From NCBI GenBank assembly GCA_965112735.1, contig OZ218958.1, forward strand, positions 248,001 through 312,000: DNA of 64,000 nt, in the 5' to 3' direction. The translations under genes and the position numbers were made by a program. How positions within the stretch are numbered: the first letter of the stretch is position 1; each line of letters opens with the position of its first letter. The stretch comes from Phaeosaccion multiseriatum. Lineage: Eukaryota > Ochrophyta, other classes. Under the pieces are notes generated by a model that was not told the DNA's origin, made no database searches, and saw nothing but the letters and a program-made list of their open reading frames with translations. Of the stretch, positions 34,638-46,789 are shown in pieces.

Positions 34638-35612
34638 TGGGCAGAGGAGGACGGGAGGGGACGGCCTATGGTGGGCAGGAGGGGGGGGGTCGTTGGTATG
34701 GGACAACGACGGCTAAGCTGATGGTAATGGGTCATAATGGGTATTGGGTAATGGGTAATGGGTCTTGTCCTGCTTCCCAGAGAGTCCTGTGTGAAACGGT
34801 TGATAACGAGGCTTTTTTTTCTTTGATTGAATTGAATGACCGAGAGAGAGAGGGTGGGCAAGAAGTGGGTATCTAAGCTGGGCACTCCCCCTCTTGGCCT
34901 GTGAAAGTTGGCCTTGTCCTAGGGCTGAAGTGGGTATCTAAGCTGGGCACTCCCCCGCACTATGACAGTGCCCAAGGTCTGCTCACTTCGTAAGTTTACA
35001 TCAAAGATTTCGCCACTCCTTTCATTTTCGGAACTCACCACCCTGTAAAAAAATACCACCGTTTTATTAAAGGAGACACCAAACCAACCCCCCCCCCCCC
35101 CCTCACTTCCACCCCAAACAACTGTTTATGAAGGGTGATCGTGTTGCCCTCGTCGAACAAGTCGAATCTCGGCATCATTGCTCCTGCAACCTCTATCAAG
35201 TTCAGTTCTGAGGTAATAAACTGAAACTCCTGTTCCGTACGTAAGGGCCATGCGGGTCTTACATAAGGGTGACTTGCAGCCCAGAGGGCCCTCACCCCCC
35301 CCCTTAAAGTGCATCTATCGCCGGGTGTTGTTGGTTACGCGTCCCAGGTAAGGATGGGTAAGGCGAATGCAACAAGACCCTCAGAATCTTTGGTAACATT
35401 AGTGACACTGCACTACGCCAATCGCCTTTGAGGTGTCTCGGAGGTGAGTGAGCTCTCTTAAGGCTCAAAAGGCCATCTTATGCTTGCCCAAAAGGGAGCG
35501 GGTGAAGGAGAACGGAACGGAAAGGAAAGGAAAGGTGTGCCAAAAGCTCGTCCACCGCCCGGCCCTGGGGGCTCCTTTTGCTCCCGTCTGCTCTGCTCTG
35601 ATAGTCTCGTCG

Positions 35613-35646
<34 letters not shown>

Positions 35647-36442
35647 GTCTCTCTCTCTCGCCCTGTCCGTTCCCCTCCCCTCCCTGGTTGTCCTTGTGGA
35701 GCCCCTGTCTTCCTTGTGAGCAGCGGTCCCAGCCGTATGCCCAACGGCTGCAGCTGCAGACTCACTCCCTAGTGATTGATGCTTTGCACCACTTGTTTCC
35801 GTCGCACCAACAGCCCAGGATACTCTGACTGCCATTGACTGCCATCTCATTCCTCAACTGCGAAACGCCAAAACGAAACGCCGCGGTGCGGGGGCTCTTC
35901 TCGTCTCTGCCGTAACTTTGTGTTGGTGCAGCCTAAGACTTACAGCCTCTCTGTCAAGCGAAAATTCAAACCTCTGAAGTGCTGTGCATCTGGGGTGATT
36001 CGTTTGTTGGTTGGCCCCCCGGGGCCTTGCAGAGCGGACCCTGCTCCTTCCCACTTGACTGCAGAGGGTCGATCGACTTGGCTCCTTCCCCTTCCTGAAG
36101 GGCATATGGGCAACATCGAACATCGTGGGTGCAGTACTACTGCCACCCCTCGACATGTTGCGGAGCGAAATTTTTAGAAAGGCAATCCACGATGTTCCCA
36201 ATTCAGAGAATCGATCGCTTGCTCCCTCAGCTCCCACTTCACTCCAGAAGATCGAAGATCGATGATGGGATTTCGTCCCCAGCCCGGCGCCAAAGCCTGC
36301 GACCATACCATCAGGTGCCATCTACGGGCCTACTACCCTCCGCTGCCATCCCATCCCATCCCATCCCGCTCTCACTTCCCGTGCCCCGCCTCATCTGCGG
36401 ACAGGGCCAGGCCATGAAGCACACACACACACACACACACAC

Positions 36443-36475
<33 letters not shown>

Positions 36476-36631
36476 CAACCTCGTACAAGCCCCTTCGCCT
36501 TCGCTCTCGCCTTCGCCCTACCCAACTCTGTCGTCTCTTGATTGTCATGGCCTATCCAACGCTGTCGTCTCTTCATTGTCTCGTTTGGTCTCATCCCGTC
36601 TCGCCACCATCAAGCCTTCTCATCATCATGT
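34638..36631. other. Spacer with a direct repeat and protein-like scraps
   Basis: Two copies of an approximately 29-bp direct repeat (GAAGTGGGTATCTAAGCTGG...) lie at 34862-34890 and 34926-34954. Minus-strand ORFs at 35035-35295 (contains EFQFITSELNLIEVAG) and 35854-36321 (contains TMFDVAHMPFRKGKEPSRS) look slightly protein-like, but I see no gene structure and no family. A CA/GA repeat lies at about 36419-36473. They could be decayed gene or element remnants. Confidence 0.35.
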
Positions 36632-37539
36632 CTACTTTGGGTTCTCCTTGGTACTCTGCGGGCCGAGGTTCGAGTACATGAGGCTGGCAATCTTCTTGGC
36701 CATCTTCCTGCCCCCCGAAGCGCTGGGCTCCACGCGACTCACATAATCCCTCTCATCACTCCCATCGAGCGCCTCGAACAGAGGCACGGGCACCACCCGG
36801 CAGCCCTCGATCTTGATGTTGCAAGTGGCCCGCTCAAAGAGCGCTTTGATGATGGCCTGCAGCCGCTGCGGCTCGTTGTGGTACTTGAGAAAGCCAAGGA
36901 CGCGGTCTGCCCAGCCAGAGCCTCCCACCCCGGGGTAGTAGATCATGCACACCAGCACAGCAGCTGAAAGAACACGCGAGTGCAGAGGTAGATGCGGTCA
37001 GGAGACAGGACAGGGACGAGGGGGTGGGGTGGGTCGGGGTGGGAGCAAGCGGTGAGCGACGGGCGAGAGCTCTTCGGCCAAAGGAGGGTCTCCCTCCCTC
37101 CCTCCCTCCCTCCCTCCCTCCCTCCTCCCTCCCTCCCTCCGACGCGCCCAAGGAGCCCCAAAACAGCCGTTGCAACGGAGACGGCGAATGTATTTCACGC
37201 GCAAACGCTCGGCATTCACGGCAGCAGCAGCAGCAGTAGCAGCAGCAGCAGCAGTAGCAGCAGCAGCAGCAGAAAGACACGCCCCTCCCCCCTCCACCCC
37301 TCACCTGGCTTGGGCTTCCCCTCAAGAATGCGCTCAATGTAGGCCTGCACCTGATCCCTAAAGAGGCGCTCGAAGTGGCGCAGGCCCCACACGGAGCCGG
37401 GCCGGGCCTCGAGAGCGGGCGCGTTGTGTAGGAGATTGAGCAGCATCATGTTCCACATCGTCGCCAAGCTGTGGCCATCATGGCAAGTCAGTCAGTCAGT
37501 CAGTCAGTCAGTCAGTCAGTCAGACAGTCAATCAGTCAA

Positions 37540-37570
<31 letters not shown>

Positions 37571-38633
37571 GTCAGTCAGTCAGTCAGGAAGGAAGGAAGG
37601 TGACTGTCAAAGGGGGTAGGTAGGGAGGAGAGGGAAAGTGAAGGGTGGAGGGGCGTGAGGGAGAGAGGGAAGGGGGGAGAGGCATGTCGACTCCTTGACG
37701 CAGGCACCGCGGGCTCTAGGCACTCCGTACATGCAGCGCCATCGTGCCATCTCCAGTCAGTCAGTCAGTCAATCAGTCAGTCAGTCAGTGCGTGCGTGCG
37801 TGAACGCGTACCCTCTCTTATCGACTTACTTCGGCGCCAGCACAATGTCGTTACACCCAATAGACACAACGAGCACGTCTTCCCTGCTCCCCCACGAGTG
37901 CAGTTACCACGCAATAGCATCACACAGCAGGAGGGGCAGGGAGGGGGGGCGAGCACGTGAGAGTGTGCACAGAGGCACCTCATTTGCAGAGCGAGAGAGA
38001 AGACACTTCGCATTGCAGGGGGGGGGGATGCTAGGTGCGACAAGGTCGCGTGAAGGGCTCGTGGGTATCGCACTATGTCCACACCCCCTTCCTCATCGGA
38101 AAGTGAAGAACATTTAGTGGAGGATGGGGGAGGATGGGGAGGATGGTTTGAGTCTGGGGGAGAAGAGAAGAGTGTGGGGGAGGGTGGAGAAGTGAGGTGC
38201 GTTACCTTTGGATGTTCTCCCTGATTACCTCATCCTGAGGAAGCAATGCCTTCCGCCTGCTCTTAAGCGTGGTCTCCTCAACAGCGCAGTTCACGGCACA
38301 GTAAGCCCCGCCAGCAGCCTTGGCCTCCACGTTTAGGGCATAGGCCACGTCTGGGGAGCTCCAAGGAGGGGAGAAGATCTCCTCGTAGCCGTTCACGCAA
38401 GGGACCTTCTCCCCTCCCAGCCAGTACTTGTTGTCCAGGCTGGAGTCTCCTGCCAGCCATATGATCTTACGCCGCTTCTGTTCGCCGCTCGATGGGGCTA
38501 GCCTATGCACGAGGGTCCTGAGTTGATCGACAGGGTGGCCCGAGTATTCCGCGTTGAAAGGCGCAGGATGGAGAGGGCCGGAGCTGGGAGGGGTGACAGA
38601 GGACGAAGATTTCGTTATTGACCCTTGCATCAT
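36632..38633 (-). CDS. SGNH/GDSL-type hydrolase-like protein
   Basis: Four exons with consistent phases. The start at 38633 is followed by MMQGSITKSSSSVT. Block I is IIWLAGDSSLDNKYWL (about 38420-38465; Ser nucleophile in GDSSLDN). The first exon ends LLPQDEVIRENIQ, joining R|EDVLVVSIGCNDIVLAP (about 37843-37890), the G-x-N-D block III. The third exon gives ATMWNMMLLNLLHNAP and VQAYIERILEGKPKPG. The last gives VLVCMIYYPGV, CRVVPVPLFEALDG and DYVSRVEPSASGGRKMA. The usual D-x-x-H near the C-terminus is not seen; RVEPSASGG occupies that place. About 330 residues, cytosolic by sequence (no clear signal peptide). The substrate cannot be told; esterase/lipase-type hydrolysis is the family role. GTCA tetranucleotide repeats fill an intron. 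Confidence 0.75.
37485..37590. repeat. (CAGT)n tetranucleotide repeat in an intron
   Basis: AGTC units, nearly pure, in an SGNH-gene intron; a shorter block recurs at 37756-37790. The same tetranucleotide fills an intron at 3430-3880. Confidence 0.93.
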
Positions 38634-38879
38634 TGCCCGGTGTAAAATGATCAGCCTCTGCCTGGATTGAGGGATTGTTGGATCGATCGAGGATCAAGAT
38701 TTATCATTTTCCCGTCGGGTGCCATCGGCAGTTGACGCAAAGCACGCCTCTCTGATCCAGGCATGTATAAGATTCTTACGGGGCGAGCGAGAGGGCCTGG
38801 TCGTCCAGGAAACAGCCCTCTTCGCTCTCGATGATAGGGCACTCATAGGCGATTCACAGGAGAAGAAGAAAAGGTTGCC
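38634..38879. promoter_or_regulatory. Possible bidirectional promoter
   Basis: The 246-bp gap lies between the divergent starts of the SGNH-like gene (minus) and the RCC1 gene (plus). It contains the AT-rich words GATCGATCGAGGATC and AAGATTTATCATTTTCCCG around 38680-38712. Assignment is from geometry. Confidence 0.35.
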
Positions 38880-41815
38880 ATGGACAGAGCACAGAAGAGA
38901 GAGGCAGCGAAGCTGAAGAGGAAGCAACTAGACGAGGAGAAGGGACGACTGGTGAACCTCTTCACGTGGGGCTGGGGGGGGGAGGGGAGGCTGGGCTGCG
39001 GAGAAGAGAAGGAGGGCAGGGGCGGGAAGCAGCTCATCCAGGCTTTGCCCCGACCAGTGTTCAGCTTGGGCCACACGGACAGCAACGAGGTGGTGGCGTG
39101 CGCCGCAGGTGATTGAACTAGATTGTAATCGGTACAGTACATATGGTGCTGCGCTGCTGCTGCTTCTGTTGCATAAGACACGCCTGGACAGAATGATCTG
39201 AGATGCAATTGTCTCCTGCTTCTCTCCTCGACTATTTACGTTATAGGCACTCGAGTATGGCTGTCAATCATCATAATACCCGCTGCATTACATCTTCCCC
39301 CTTGGTTCTCTCCTTGCTCATCTCGCCCATTGTCCTCCTCCACACCCCTTCACCCCTCTGTGTGGCAGGTGCCTCCCACTCGCTCTTCGTCCTCAAGAGT
39401 GGGCATGTGATGGCTTGCGGAAGCTGGGACAACGGGAGGTGCGTCCGTCTCTGAAGAAGCCCTCGCTTCTGTCCTTGCTGGTGCTCCGATGAATGAATGG
39501 ATGAACAAGTGTGCCCCCTTCCCCCCCCCATCTTTGGTAGGTGCGGCTGTCTGGAGCGGCCTGAAGTGAAAGACCCCTCCAGCCACTCTGGAGCAGTCCT
39601 TCCCTTCGACTCCCTACCCAAGTCCCTCGTACCCACGGGATTCTACGCGTACCCACAGCCGCTGCAGCCTCTGGGCAAGTACATTAAGGTAAGCACTCTT
39701 CCATTCGAACACTGCGGGAGGAGCCTTTGCCTCAGGGTGGGAGGTAAACCGTATGCCCGTTGGCCTCTAACATGCCACACCCCTCCCTCCGTAGGTGGTG
39801 AAGCTGGCGTGCAGCTTCGCTTCGTCCTTCGCCGTGACAGACGTGGGCTCTCTGTGGGCGTGGGGAAAGGGAAAGTACGGGGTGTTGGGACTTGGGGACG
39901 AGCAGGACAGGTGAGGCATATTGGATAGGGTATCTTAGGGTATAGAGGGTAGAGTATAGGGTATAGAGTGTGAGGTATAGGGTATAGGTCCGCTCTATGG
40001 CGTTGCGGAGAGCAAGGGGCGGAGGCGCGAGGAGAGGCCCTGACGGTACAAGCAGCGCCTTTCACCCATACCTATCCACCCGTACGCCATGTGTGAAACC
40101 CTACGTACCACCACCCTCCACACCTCAGGTGGAGGCCGTGCGAGGTACCCACGTTCAAGGAGGACGCGTATATGCGTGTGGAGAACGTACGCGCGGGACG
40201 GTGGTTCGCCATGGTCATCACAGAAGTCAAGAGGACCTTCGCATGGGGGAGGAACGAGCACGGGCAGCTTGGCCTGGCCTGGCATGGGACTCACCCACCG
40301 ACTCCTACAGACCAGAACGAGGACGAGCAGCACAAGCAGCAGCGGCAGCAGCAGGGTGCGGGGCAGGGAGACGGAGGGGGGGCGGGGAGGAGAGGGGGGA
40401 TGCGAGGCAGGGGGGGGCGGAGAGTGATGTCCAAGAAGGAGGAGGCCGAGAGGGAGGAGATGGAAAAGGCCAAGGTTAGGGGCTTCGTGTGGACCCCTGT
40501 GGAGCACAAGTGGGCCAACGTCGAGGAGCCGCAGCAGGTCTGTAGGTCCGGCCTCTCCTCGAGTGGACTTGCCAGGGGTGGGGGGGGGGGATGGCAGTGG
40601 ATAAGCAGCAGACTTGCTGCGGGGATGGCAGTGGATGTGGGGGAGAGGAGAGGGCTGTTCTTTGCGTGGCCTTTGTGCCCGCGGCACCGCTCGGTTCTCG
40701 CTCATGGGGGATGGAAAACGTTTAGAGGAGGGCTCGCAAACCGTCACAAGCCGTCTCCATCTGCCTGTCCATCTGCCTGTCCATCTGTCTGTCCTCAGCC
40801 CCTCCATGCCCCTGCCCCTCCGCCTACCCACAGCTTGCCCCCCTCCCTCCCTCCCTCCCTCCCTCCCTCCGTCCCTTCTGCCTGCTAAGCAGCTTAGCCT
40901 CGGTGCCGAGCACGCCCTCTGCCTGGTGCGCATCTCCCACGGTGACAAGACAGAGTTCTCTATACATGGGTGGGGGAACCCTGCACACGGACGCATCGGC
41001 AAGCAGAGGGATGTCACCTTCGACAGGCCTGCGGAGGTGAGTGATGTGGTAGTTCAAGCCGTCTTGCTGGACTCATCGCTGGCGACGCAAATGTGCCCTC
41101 GTTCTACTCCTAGTATTCATGGCGCCTGTGTGTGCGTGTGTGCGTGGGTGCGTCGTATGTGCGTGTATATGTGCTTGTGTGTCTATACATGGATGAGCGT
41201 GTGTGTGTGTGCGCGCTGGTGTGTGTATGTGCATGCGTGCGTGGACAAGTGTGAGTATGTGTGTTGTATGTGTGTGTGTGTGTGTGTGTGTAGACATGAA
41301 GCGTCATTCCCTGCTTGTGGCCTCACAATGCCCATATGCCCATGCTCTCTTGACTCACAGGTGACGGTGGTGAACCACTGGCTAAGGAAGAAGAAGAGGA
41401 AGGTGGTGCAGCTCTGTGCGGGGGGGGGGCACAGCATGGCCATCCTGGACGGCAACAACGGTGAGGGAGGGGGGGGGCGGAAGGCAGCGGATGGAGAGGA
41501 GAAGGAGGGCCGGATGGCAGCTGATGGAGAGCAGAGGGAGGACCGATGGCAGCGGAAGTAGGAGAGGGAGAGGAGAGCAAGAGCACACGCATGTATACAC
41601 ACACACACAGGGAGCGGGAGAGGGAGAGAAGAGAGGGAGAGAGATACTCTCAGTATGGAAGTTTCAGTGTTGCCCTCCTCTCGCCTCCCCCCTCTGACAC
41701 CTCCCACACTAAACTATAACAAGAGGGTACGGAGAGGGAGGGAGGAATCTTTACTTTCCTCCACCCCTCTGTGCAGTCCTTCATCCTCTCTCTCTCTATA
41801 TATATCTATATCCAA

Positions 41816-41846
<31 letters not shown>

Positions 41847-43193
41847 CCTTCTTGGTTCCCTTCCCATCCACACACTCCACACCGCAGCTGTGCTGACGTG
41901 GGGGTGGGGAGAGTATGGTCAGATCGGCGATGGGCTTGGCTGGGACAGGCCCGACCCTGTGCTTGTGGCAGCACTGGAGGGGGTGGAGGACATCGCGTGC
42001 GGAGAGCGCCACTGCCTCGCGCTGAGAAAAGACCAAGGACATGAGGGGGTGAGTGAGGGGGTGAGTGAGGGAGTGAGTGAGGGGGGAAGGGTGTCCGTGA
42101 AGAGGGTGAGGGAGTGAGTCAGTGGGTCAGTGTGGAAGGCATTCACCGCCTGCCTCCCCCCCGCAGGAGGTGTGGAGCTGGGGTTACAACAACTACGGCG
42201 AGCTTGGCATGGGAGACACGGCGGTTCGGCTGCAGCCCCACTTTGTCTCCTCTCTGGCCGGGGTCAAGGTCAGGACCATAGCATGCGGGCATCGCTCCAG
42301 CTTTGCCCTCACCACAGGCCGGGCCAGAAAAGTCAAGGAACTGCCGGAGTATCAGGTGGGCGGGTTGGTGCTTCGGTGGAGAGTGCTTCCCTGCTTCACT
42401 ACTTCATCAGGGTGCTGTGTTGCGCCTTGTTTTTGGCTGGGTGGTTGGTTGGTTCGTTGGTTGGTTGGTTGGGTGGGTAAGTGGGTGGGTGGGTAAGTGG
42501 GTGGTTGGGTTGTTCACTCCCTAGGCACTGCTGCGATCGTACTGTGAAGCGTACATCTCCTTCATCCCCCACAACGTTGAGGGGTGCTCCTGAACCGGCC
42601 CCCCTGTCCTCCTTAACGCACGTTAACGCAGGGTTACATCAAGGCGTACCGTACGCATGGGCTGGTGGTGCACGACGTTCTGCAGCAGGCCATGGCCGCC
42701 AAGGGACTCAACCCCGACTGGCTCGACAAGCCCAACCACTTCTTCGAGGGGCAGCAGGGGCACAGGGACGAGGACTGCAAAGCACAGGTGCGCGTGGTTC
42801 GTGGGTTGGATGTATGTATGTATGTATGTGTGTGTGTGTGTGGGTGGGTGGGGGTGGGGTTGGTTGGTTGGTTGGTCGGTTGGTGGGTTCGTTGCTTGGT
42901 TGATACGTGTGCGTGTTGGTCATACGCACATGCATTCAATGCTCTCCCTTGCCTGCCCTTGACCCATGCAATACAACACATTGCCCTTGACCCATGCAAC
43001 ACATTGCCCTTGACCCATGCAACACATTGCCCTTGACCCATGCAAAACAATGACCTTGACCTATGCGATACAACATATTGCCCTTGACCTATGCAATACA
43101 TGCAATACAATGCCCTACAGCCGACGGCCGAAGATATGGCCATGAAGTGGTGCTTGGACACCCCCCCCGAGCCCAACAAGCCACACCCCAACG

Positions 43194-43238
<45 letters not shown>

Positions 43239-44492
43239 CCAAGTGGCAGCACCACGCCCACCCCGACGATCATGACCACGACCATGACCATGACCATGAA
43301 GAAGCGGGGCAGGGGCAGCAACACGCTATCGCCAAGGGGGGGTACGAGACGGTGTATCAGTTACGTGTTGAGTCAGTTTGAGTTTGAGGCTACTGGGGGA
43401 GGGGGGGGGGGGGGGAGCAGTTTGAGTTTGAGGCTACCTGACCCTTAACCACAACCAGCAGGGGGTGTGGAGGGCTGAAAGGTGGGGTGATGGGAGAGAA
43501 TTGGAATTGAGGCTTTTCCGGCAGAGCACATCATAGTCGGCCTTGCCAAAACCGCTGCTGCTTTCGCTGCGAACTCTTGTCTGTGTACGTGTATCACCAA
43601 CTGCTGACTATCAGTCTGCCCTGTACCGCTTTCTGCTGCTGCCCTCTGTACCACCAACTTCCGCATGGCGTCAGGTGTCTTCCGTGCGGACTGAGGAGGG
43701 TGTGCCTTGCCTGCGCTCGCCAATGCCACGCCTCGCACTTCATTGTGCCGGCCTTCAAAGTGAGGCATATGGGCAGGCAGAGGGGAGGCAAAGGCATATG
43801 GGCCGGGAGAGTGGGGGCGTATTGACAGGAGGAGGAGAGGCGTATGAACAGAGAGAGGGCAGGCAAGAGGAGAAATATGACAGGCTGAGTGGAGGTGGAG
43901 GCATATGGGGAGGACAGACAAGGGAGGCAGTCTCCTCCTCCGCCTCCAGTCTGGCCTCGAACTTATTATTTTTGTTCTTATTATCTCTCTAAGTGTGTCC
44001 TAAGTGTGTTCCGTATATCCCTCCCCTCTCCCTCCCTCTCTCCCTCCCCTCTCCCTCCCTCTCTCCCTCCCCACTCCTCCCTCCCTCCCTCCCCCCCTCC
44101 CTCCCCTCTGTAGCAATACCGGAAGGCGGAGCCGTGTGACTGCAGCGGCACCAGGGGCATGTGTAAAATCAAGTGGTCCAGGTGAGGACACCACACTGAA
44201 ACTCAAAAAAAGTACTTCTGACTCATAACTGTCGTCTCACCTCACTCCTGTCTCCTCCCTAGTTGCGCTCCCAAATCCGCTCCTAGTCCTGTCCCTCAGT
44301 CTCACTCCCTCCCTCCCTCCCTCCCTCCTGCTGCCATACTACTCAGGGTGCGGCATATCTTCATGGAGGTGTCCAAGAGGGGCATGCTTCCCGACGACTT
44401 GGCTCTGCAGCAGCAGGTATATGGACACACACACAGAGACACACACACACATACACACAGACCCTCACGCACACACATAAAATATAACCTCC

Positions 44493-44525
<33 letters not shown>

Positions 44526-45548
44526 TGAACATAAGCTTACCTTACTCACGCCCCCCTCCCCGCTAGGTACTTGCCGAGGACAAAGAGATGGTAGTGGATG
44601 GTTGCATCGGACCACACGACATCAGAGAGGTGCTCATAAAGGCCCGGGGGGGTGCGGCCTTCGTGCAGGGGGAGCATGTGGAGGACGCGGTTTCCGCGCT
44701 GACGCATGGAGGAGAGGTGGGGCGCATCGCCTTCTTGCCGTTTGAGCGCTGGTATGAGGACTACTACGACGCGGTGAGTGGGGGTGGATGGCAGTGGATG
44801 GGTAGGGCTGTAGATTGGCTTGAAAGGGATGGCAGTGGATGGGTAGGGCTGTAGATTGGCTTGAAAGGGATGGCAGTGGATGAGTAGGGCTGTAGATTGG
44901 CTTGAAAGGGATGGCAGTGGGTGGGGTTGGAGGAGGAGGAGGAGGAGGAGGAGGAGGAGGAGGAGGACCAGAGGGGGGATGAGATTGAAAGGGATGGCAG
45001 TGAATGGGGGGTAGACTGCGCCCTGGCCTGGCCAAAGACAGGCGTAAGCCAATGGGTCAAGGAGAGGCCCCCAGGAAAGGCCCCCAGGAAAGGCCCCCAG
45101 GAGAGGCCCCCTGGAAGGGCCCGGCCTCCTCCCATCCATGAGCATCCGGGGGTGCAGAGAGTGTAGTGTAGGGTTTCTGCCGGGCCGAGTGCGCTGCCGC
45201 CCCCTGCCCAGCTGCGGCCTTGTGCTCCACCTGCCCTGCGGTCTAAAGCCTCTCCCTCTCCCCCTCTCCCTTTTCTCCCTCTTTCTTTTCCTCTCGCTCC
45301 CTCTCCCTCTCCCTCTCCCTCTCCCCTTCCTCCTCCCTCTCCCTCTCCCTTCCCCTCTCCCTCCCTCTGCCTCTCCCTCTCCCTTTCCTTCTACTGCCTC
45401 TCCCTCTCCCTCTCCCTCTCTCCCTCTCCCTCCCCCTCCCCCGCTCCCTCCTCCTCCCCATCCTCCTGTTCATATGGTCGTCGCCATCTGCGGCATGAAG
45501 GTTGAGCGCGAGGAGGCGGCGTACCAGGAGGAGGGTGGGGGCATGTAA
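38880..45548 (+). CDS. RCC1 beta-propeller protein with polyQ tract and EF-hand-like C-terminus
   Basis: About 16 exons. The N-terminus is a basic coiled coil (MDRAQKREAAKLKRKQLDEE). RCC1 blade signatures follow: NLFTWGWGGEGRLGCG, ASHSLFVLKSGHVMACGSWD, SLWAWGKGKYGVLGLGDEQD, RTFAWGRNEHGQLGL, LSLGAEHALCL, VVQLCAGGGHSMAILDG, AVLTWGWGEYGQIGDG, EVWSWGYNNYGELGMGD and IACGHRSSFALT, giving about seven blades. After the propeller come helical exons (LLRSYCEAYISFIPHN; YRTHGLVVHDVLQQAM), a polyQ run with HD repeats (43198-43300), a Cys-rich CDCSGTRGMCK and an EF-hand-like pair (EDKEMVVDGCIGPHDIREVL; HGGEVGRIAFLPFERWYEDY), of which only part fits the Ca2+-loop consensus. The last exon begins after GGCATGAAG near 45498 (VEREEAAYQEEGGGM). 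RCC1 propellers serve as GEFs or scaffolds; which applies is unknown. Confidence 0.8.
42953..43125. repeat. Roughly 21-bp intronic minisatellite (TGCCCTTGACCCATGCAA)
   Basis: About seven copies of CCCTTGACCCATGCAACACA-type units of slightly variable length directly precede the exon beginning PTAEDMAMKW. Confidence 0.9.
43198..43300 (+). repeat. Coding CAG repeat (polyQ) followed by an HD-dipeptide repeat
   Basis: Thirteen CAG codons (QQQ...) in the RCC1 gene exon are followed by a histidine/aspartate run (DHDHDHDHDHE) from GACCATGACCAC units. Both are open in the gene's frame. Confidence 0.85.
43589..43662. repeat. Motif A copies in an RCC1-gene intron
   Basis: A clear copy (GTGTATCACCAACTGCTGAC, 43589-43608) and a diverged one (CTGTACCACCAACTTCCG, 43646-43663), both in reverse orientation. 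Confidence 0.75.
44786..45005. repeat. Minisatellite built on motif B in an intron
   Basis: Units of about 43 bp made of GGATGGCAGTGGATGGG plus TAGGGCTGTAGATTGGCTTG are repeated from 44786, with motif B cores at 44786, 44829, 44872, about 44909 and 44992. A GGA run at about 44929-44966 interrupts. A 15-bp CCCCCAGGAAAGG repeat follows at 45066-45115. Confidence 0.9.
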
Positions 45549-45603
45549 TGTAGCCAAAGCACACATCAGGGATAATGTAGCGTAATAATATATACTCTAG
45601 AAA

Positions 45604-45662
<59 letters not shown>

Positions 45663-45919
45663 TAAATTAAAATAAAAAATAAAAAATGGTGCAGCTCCCT
45701 CCGTATTACCAATATAAAGCACCTCGCCCTCGCTTCCCTCCTCCTACGTACTATCATCTAATATGTTTCATGTGTGTCCGTGTCGTGTATTTACCTCTGT
45801 GCAAGTATATTGCCTGATTGCACTTTGTCTCCCCAAGCAGCAGCAGCAGCAGCAGCAGCAGGGTTGCCCCTCACCACCACTTTCACCACTTACGCTCACC
45901 CTCACCCTCACACACACTC
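45549..45919. other. Convergent 3' spacer with (TA)n and poly-T/A island
   Basis: Between the convergent ends of the RCC1 and DUF1295 genes. A TA dinucleotide run (about 45607-45645) is followed by about 18 T and AAATTAAAATAAAAAATAAA. It is the most AT-rich stretch in the window, probably containing polyadenylation signals for one or both genes. A CAG run lies at 45838-45861. Confidence 0.7.
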
Positions 45920-46754
45920 TCACACCTCACGACTTCCCTCAGGGCTGCTCCCGGGGGCATTTATGTACGCTTGCTCGGGCTCGCCCGTACTGCTGGAGGC
46001 AGCCAGGTTGTCGTAGATCGGCCACTCGAAGCAAAGCACTGTCTTGACCACGTCGGGCAGGCCCCGGAACAGCGCCGCGGGGAAGGGAATGAGGCAAGGC
46101 ACACTTCTCTTGTACTCGCGGTAGTCTTCCCGGAGGCCGTAGCGTTCGTCGCTCTTCTTCTCCAAGGGAGGGATGCCGCTGACGCACAGGAGGATAAAGG
46201 ACAGCCAGATTGGGCCCACGATGGTGGCGATACCCCAATCCGAGCCAGCGGATCCAAACACCGAGCTACACAGCACAAACAGCCCCCACCACAACAGCAT
46301 CTCTCCAAAGTAGTTGGGGTGTCGCGTGTACTTCCACAAGCCCACATCGCACCACTTGCCACTGTTGCTTCGATTGTCCCTGAAGTTGTACTTTTGCTGG
46401 TCTGCAACGGCCTCAAAGAGCAGACCAAAGGCGAACATCGCTATGCCGATGATGTCAGAGGCTTTGACGTCGTTGGATTGGTTCTCTGGGGGTACACTGT
46501 TCAGGAACGTGACGGGCAGGCTCACGGCCCAGACCTGTTGTGTTGTTACATGGGGTGGGAAGGAGGAGGAGGAGGAGGAGGAGGAGGAGGAAGAGGAGCA
46601 GAAGGAGGAGGAAGAGGAAGAGGAAGAGGAGGAGGAGGAGGAAGAGGAGGAAGAGGAGGAGGAGGAGGAGGAGGAGGATGAGGAGGAGGAGGAAAAGGAG
46701 GAGGAGGAGGAGGAGGAGGAGGAGGAGGAGGAGGAGGAGGAAGAGGAGGAGGAG

Positions 46755-46789
<35 letters not shown>

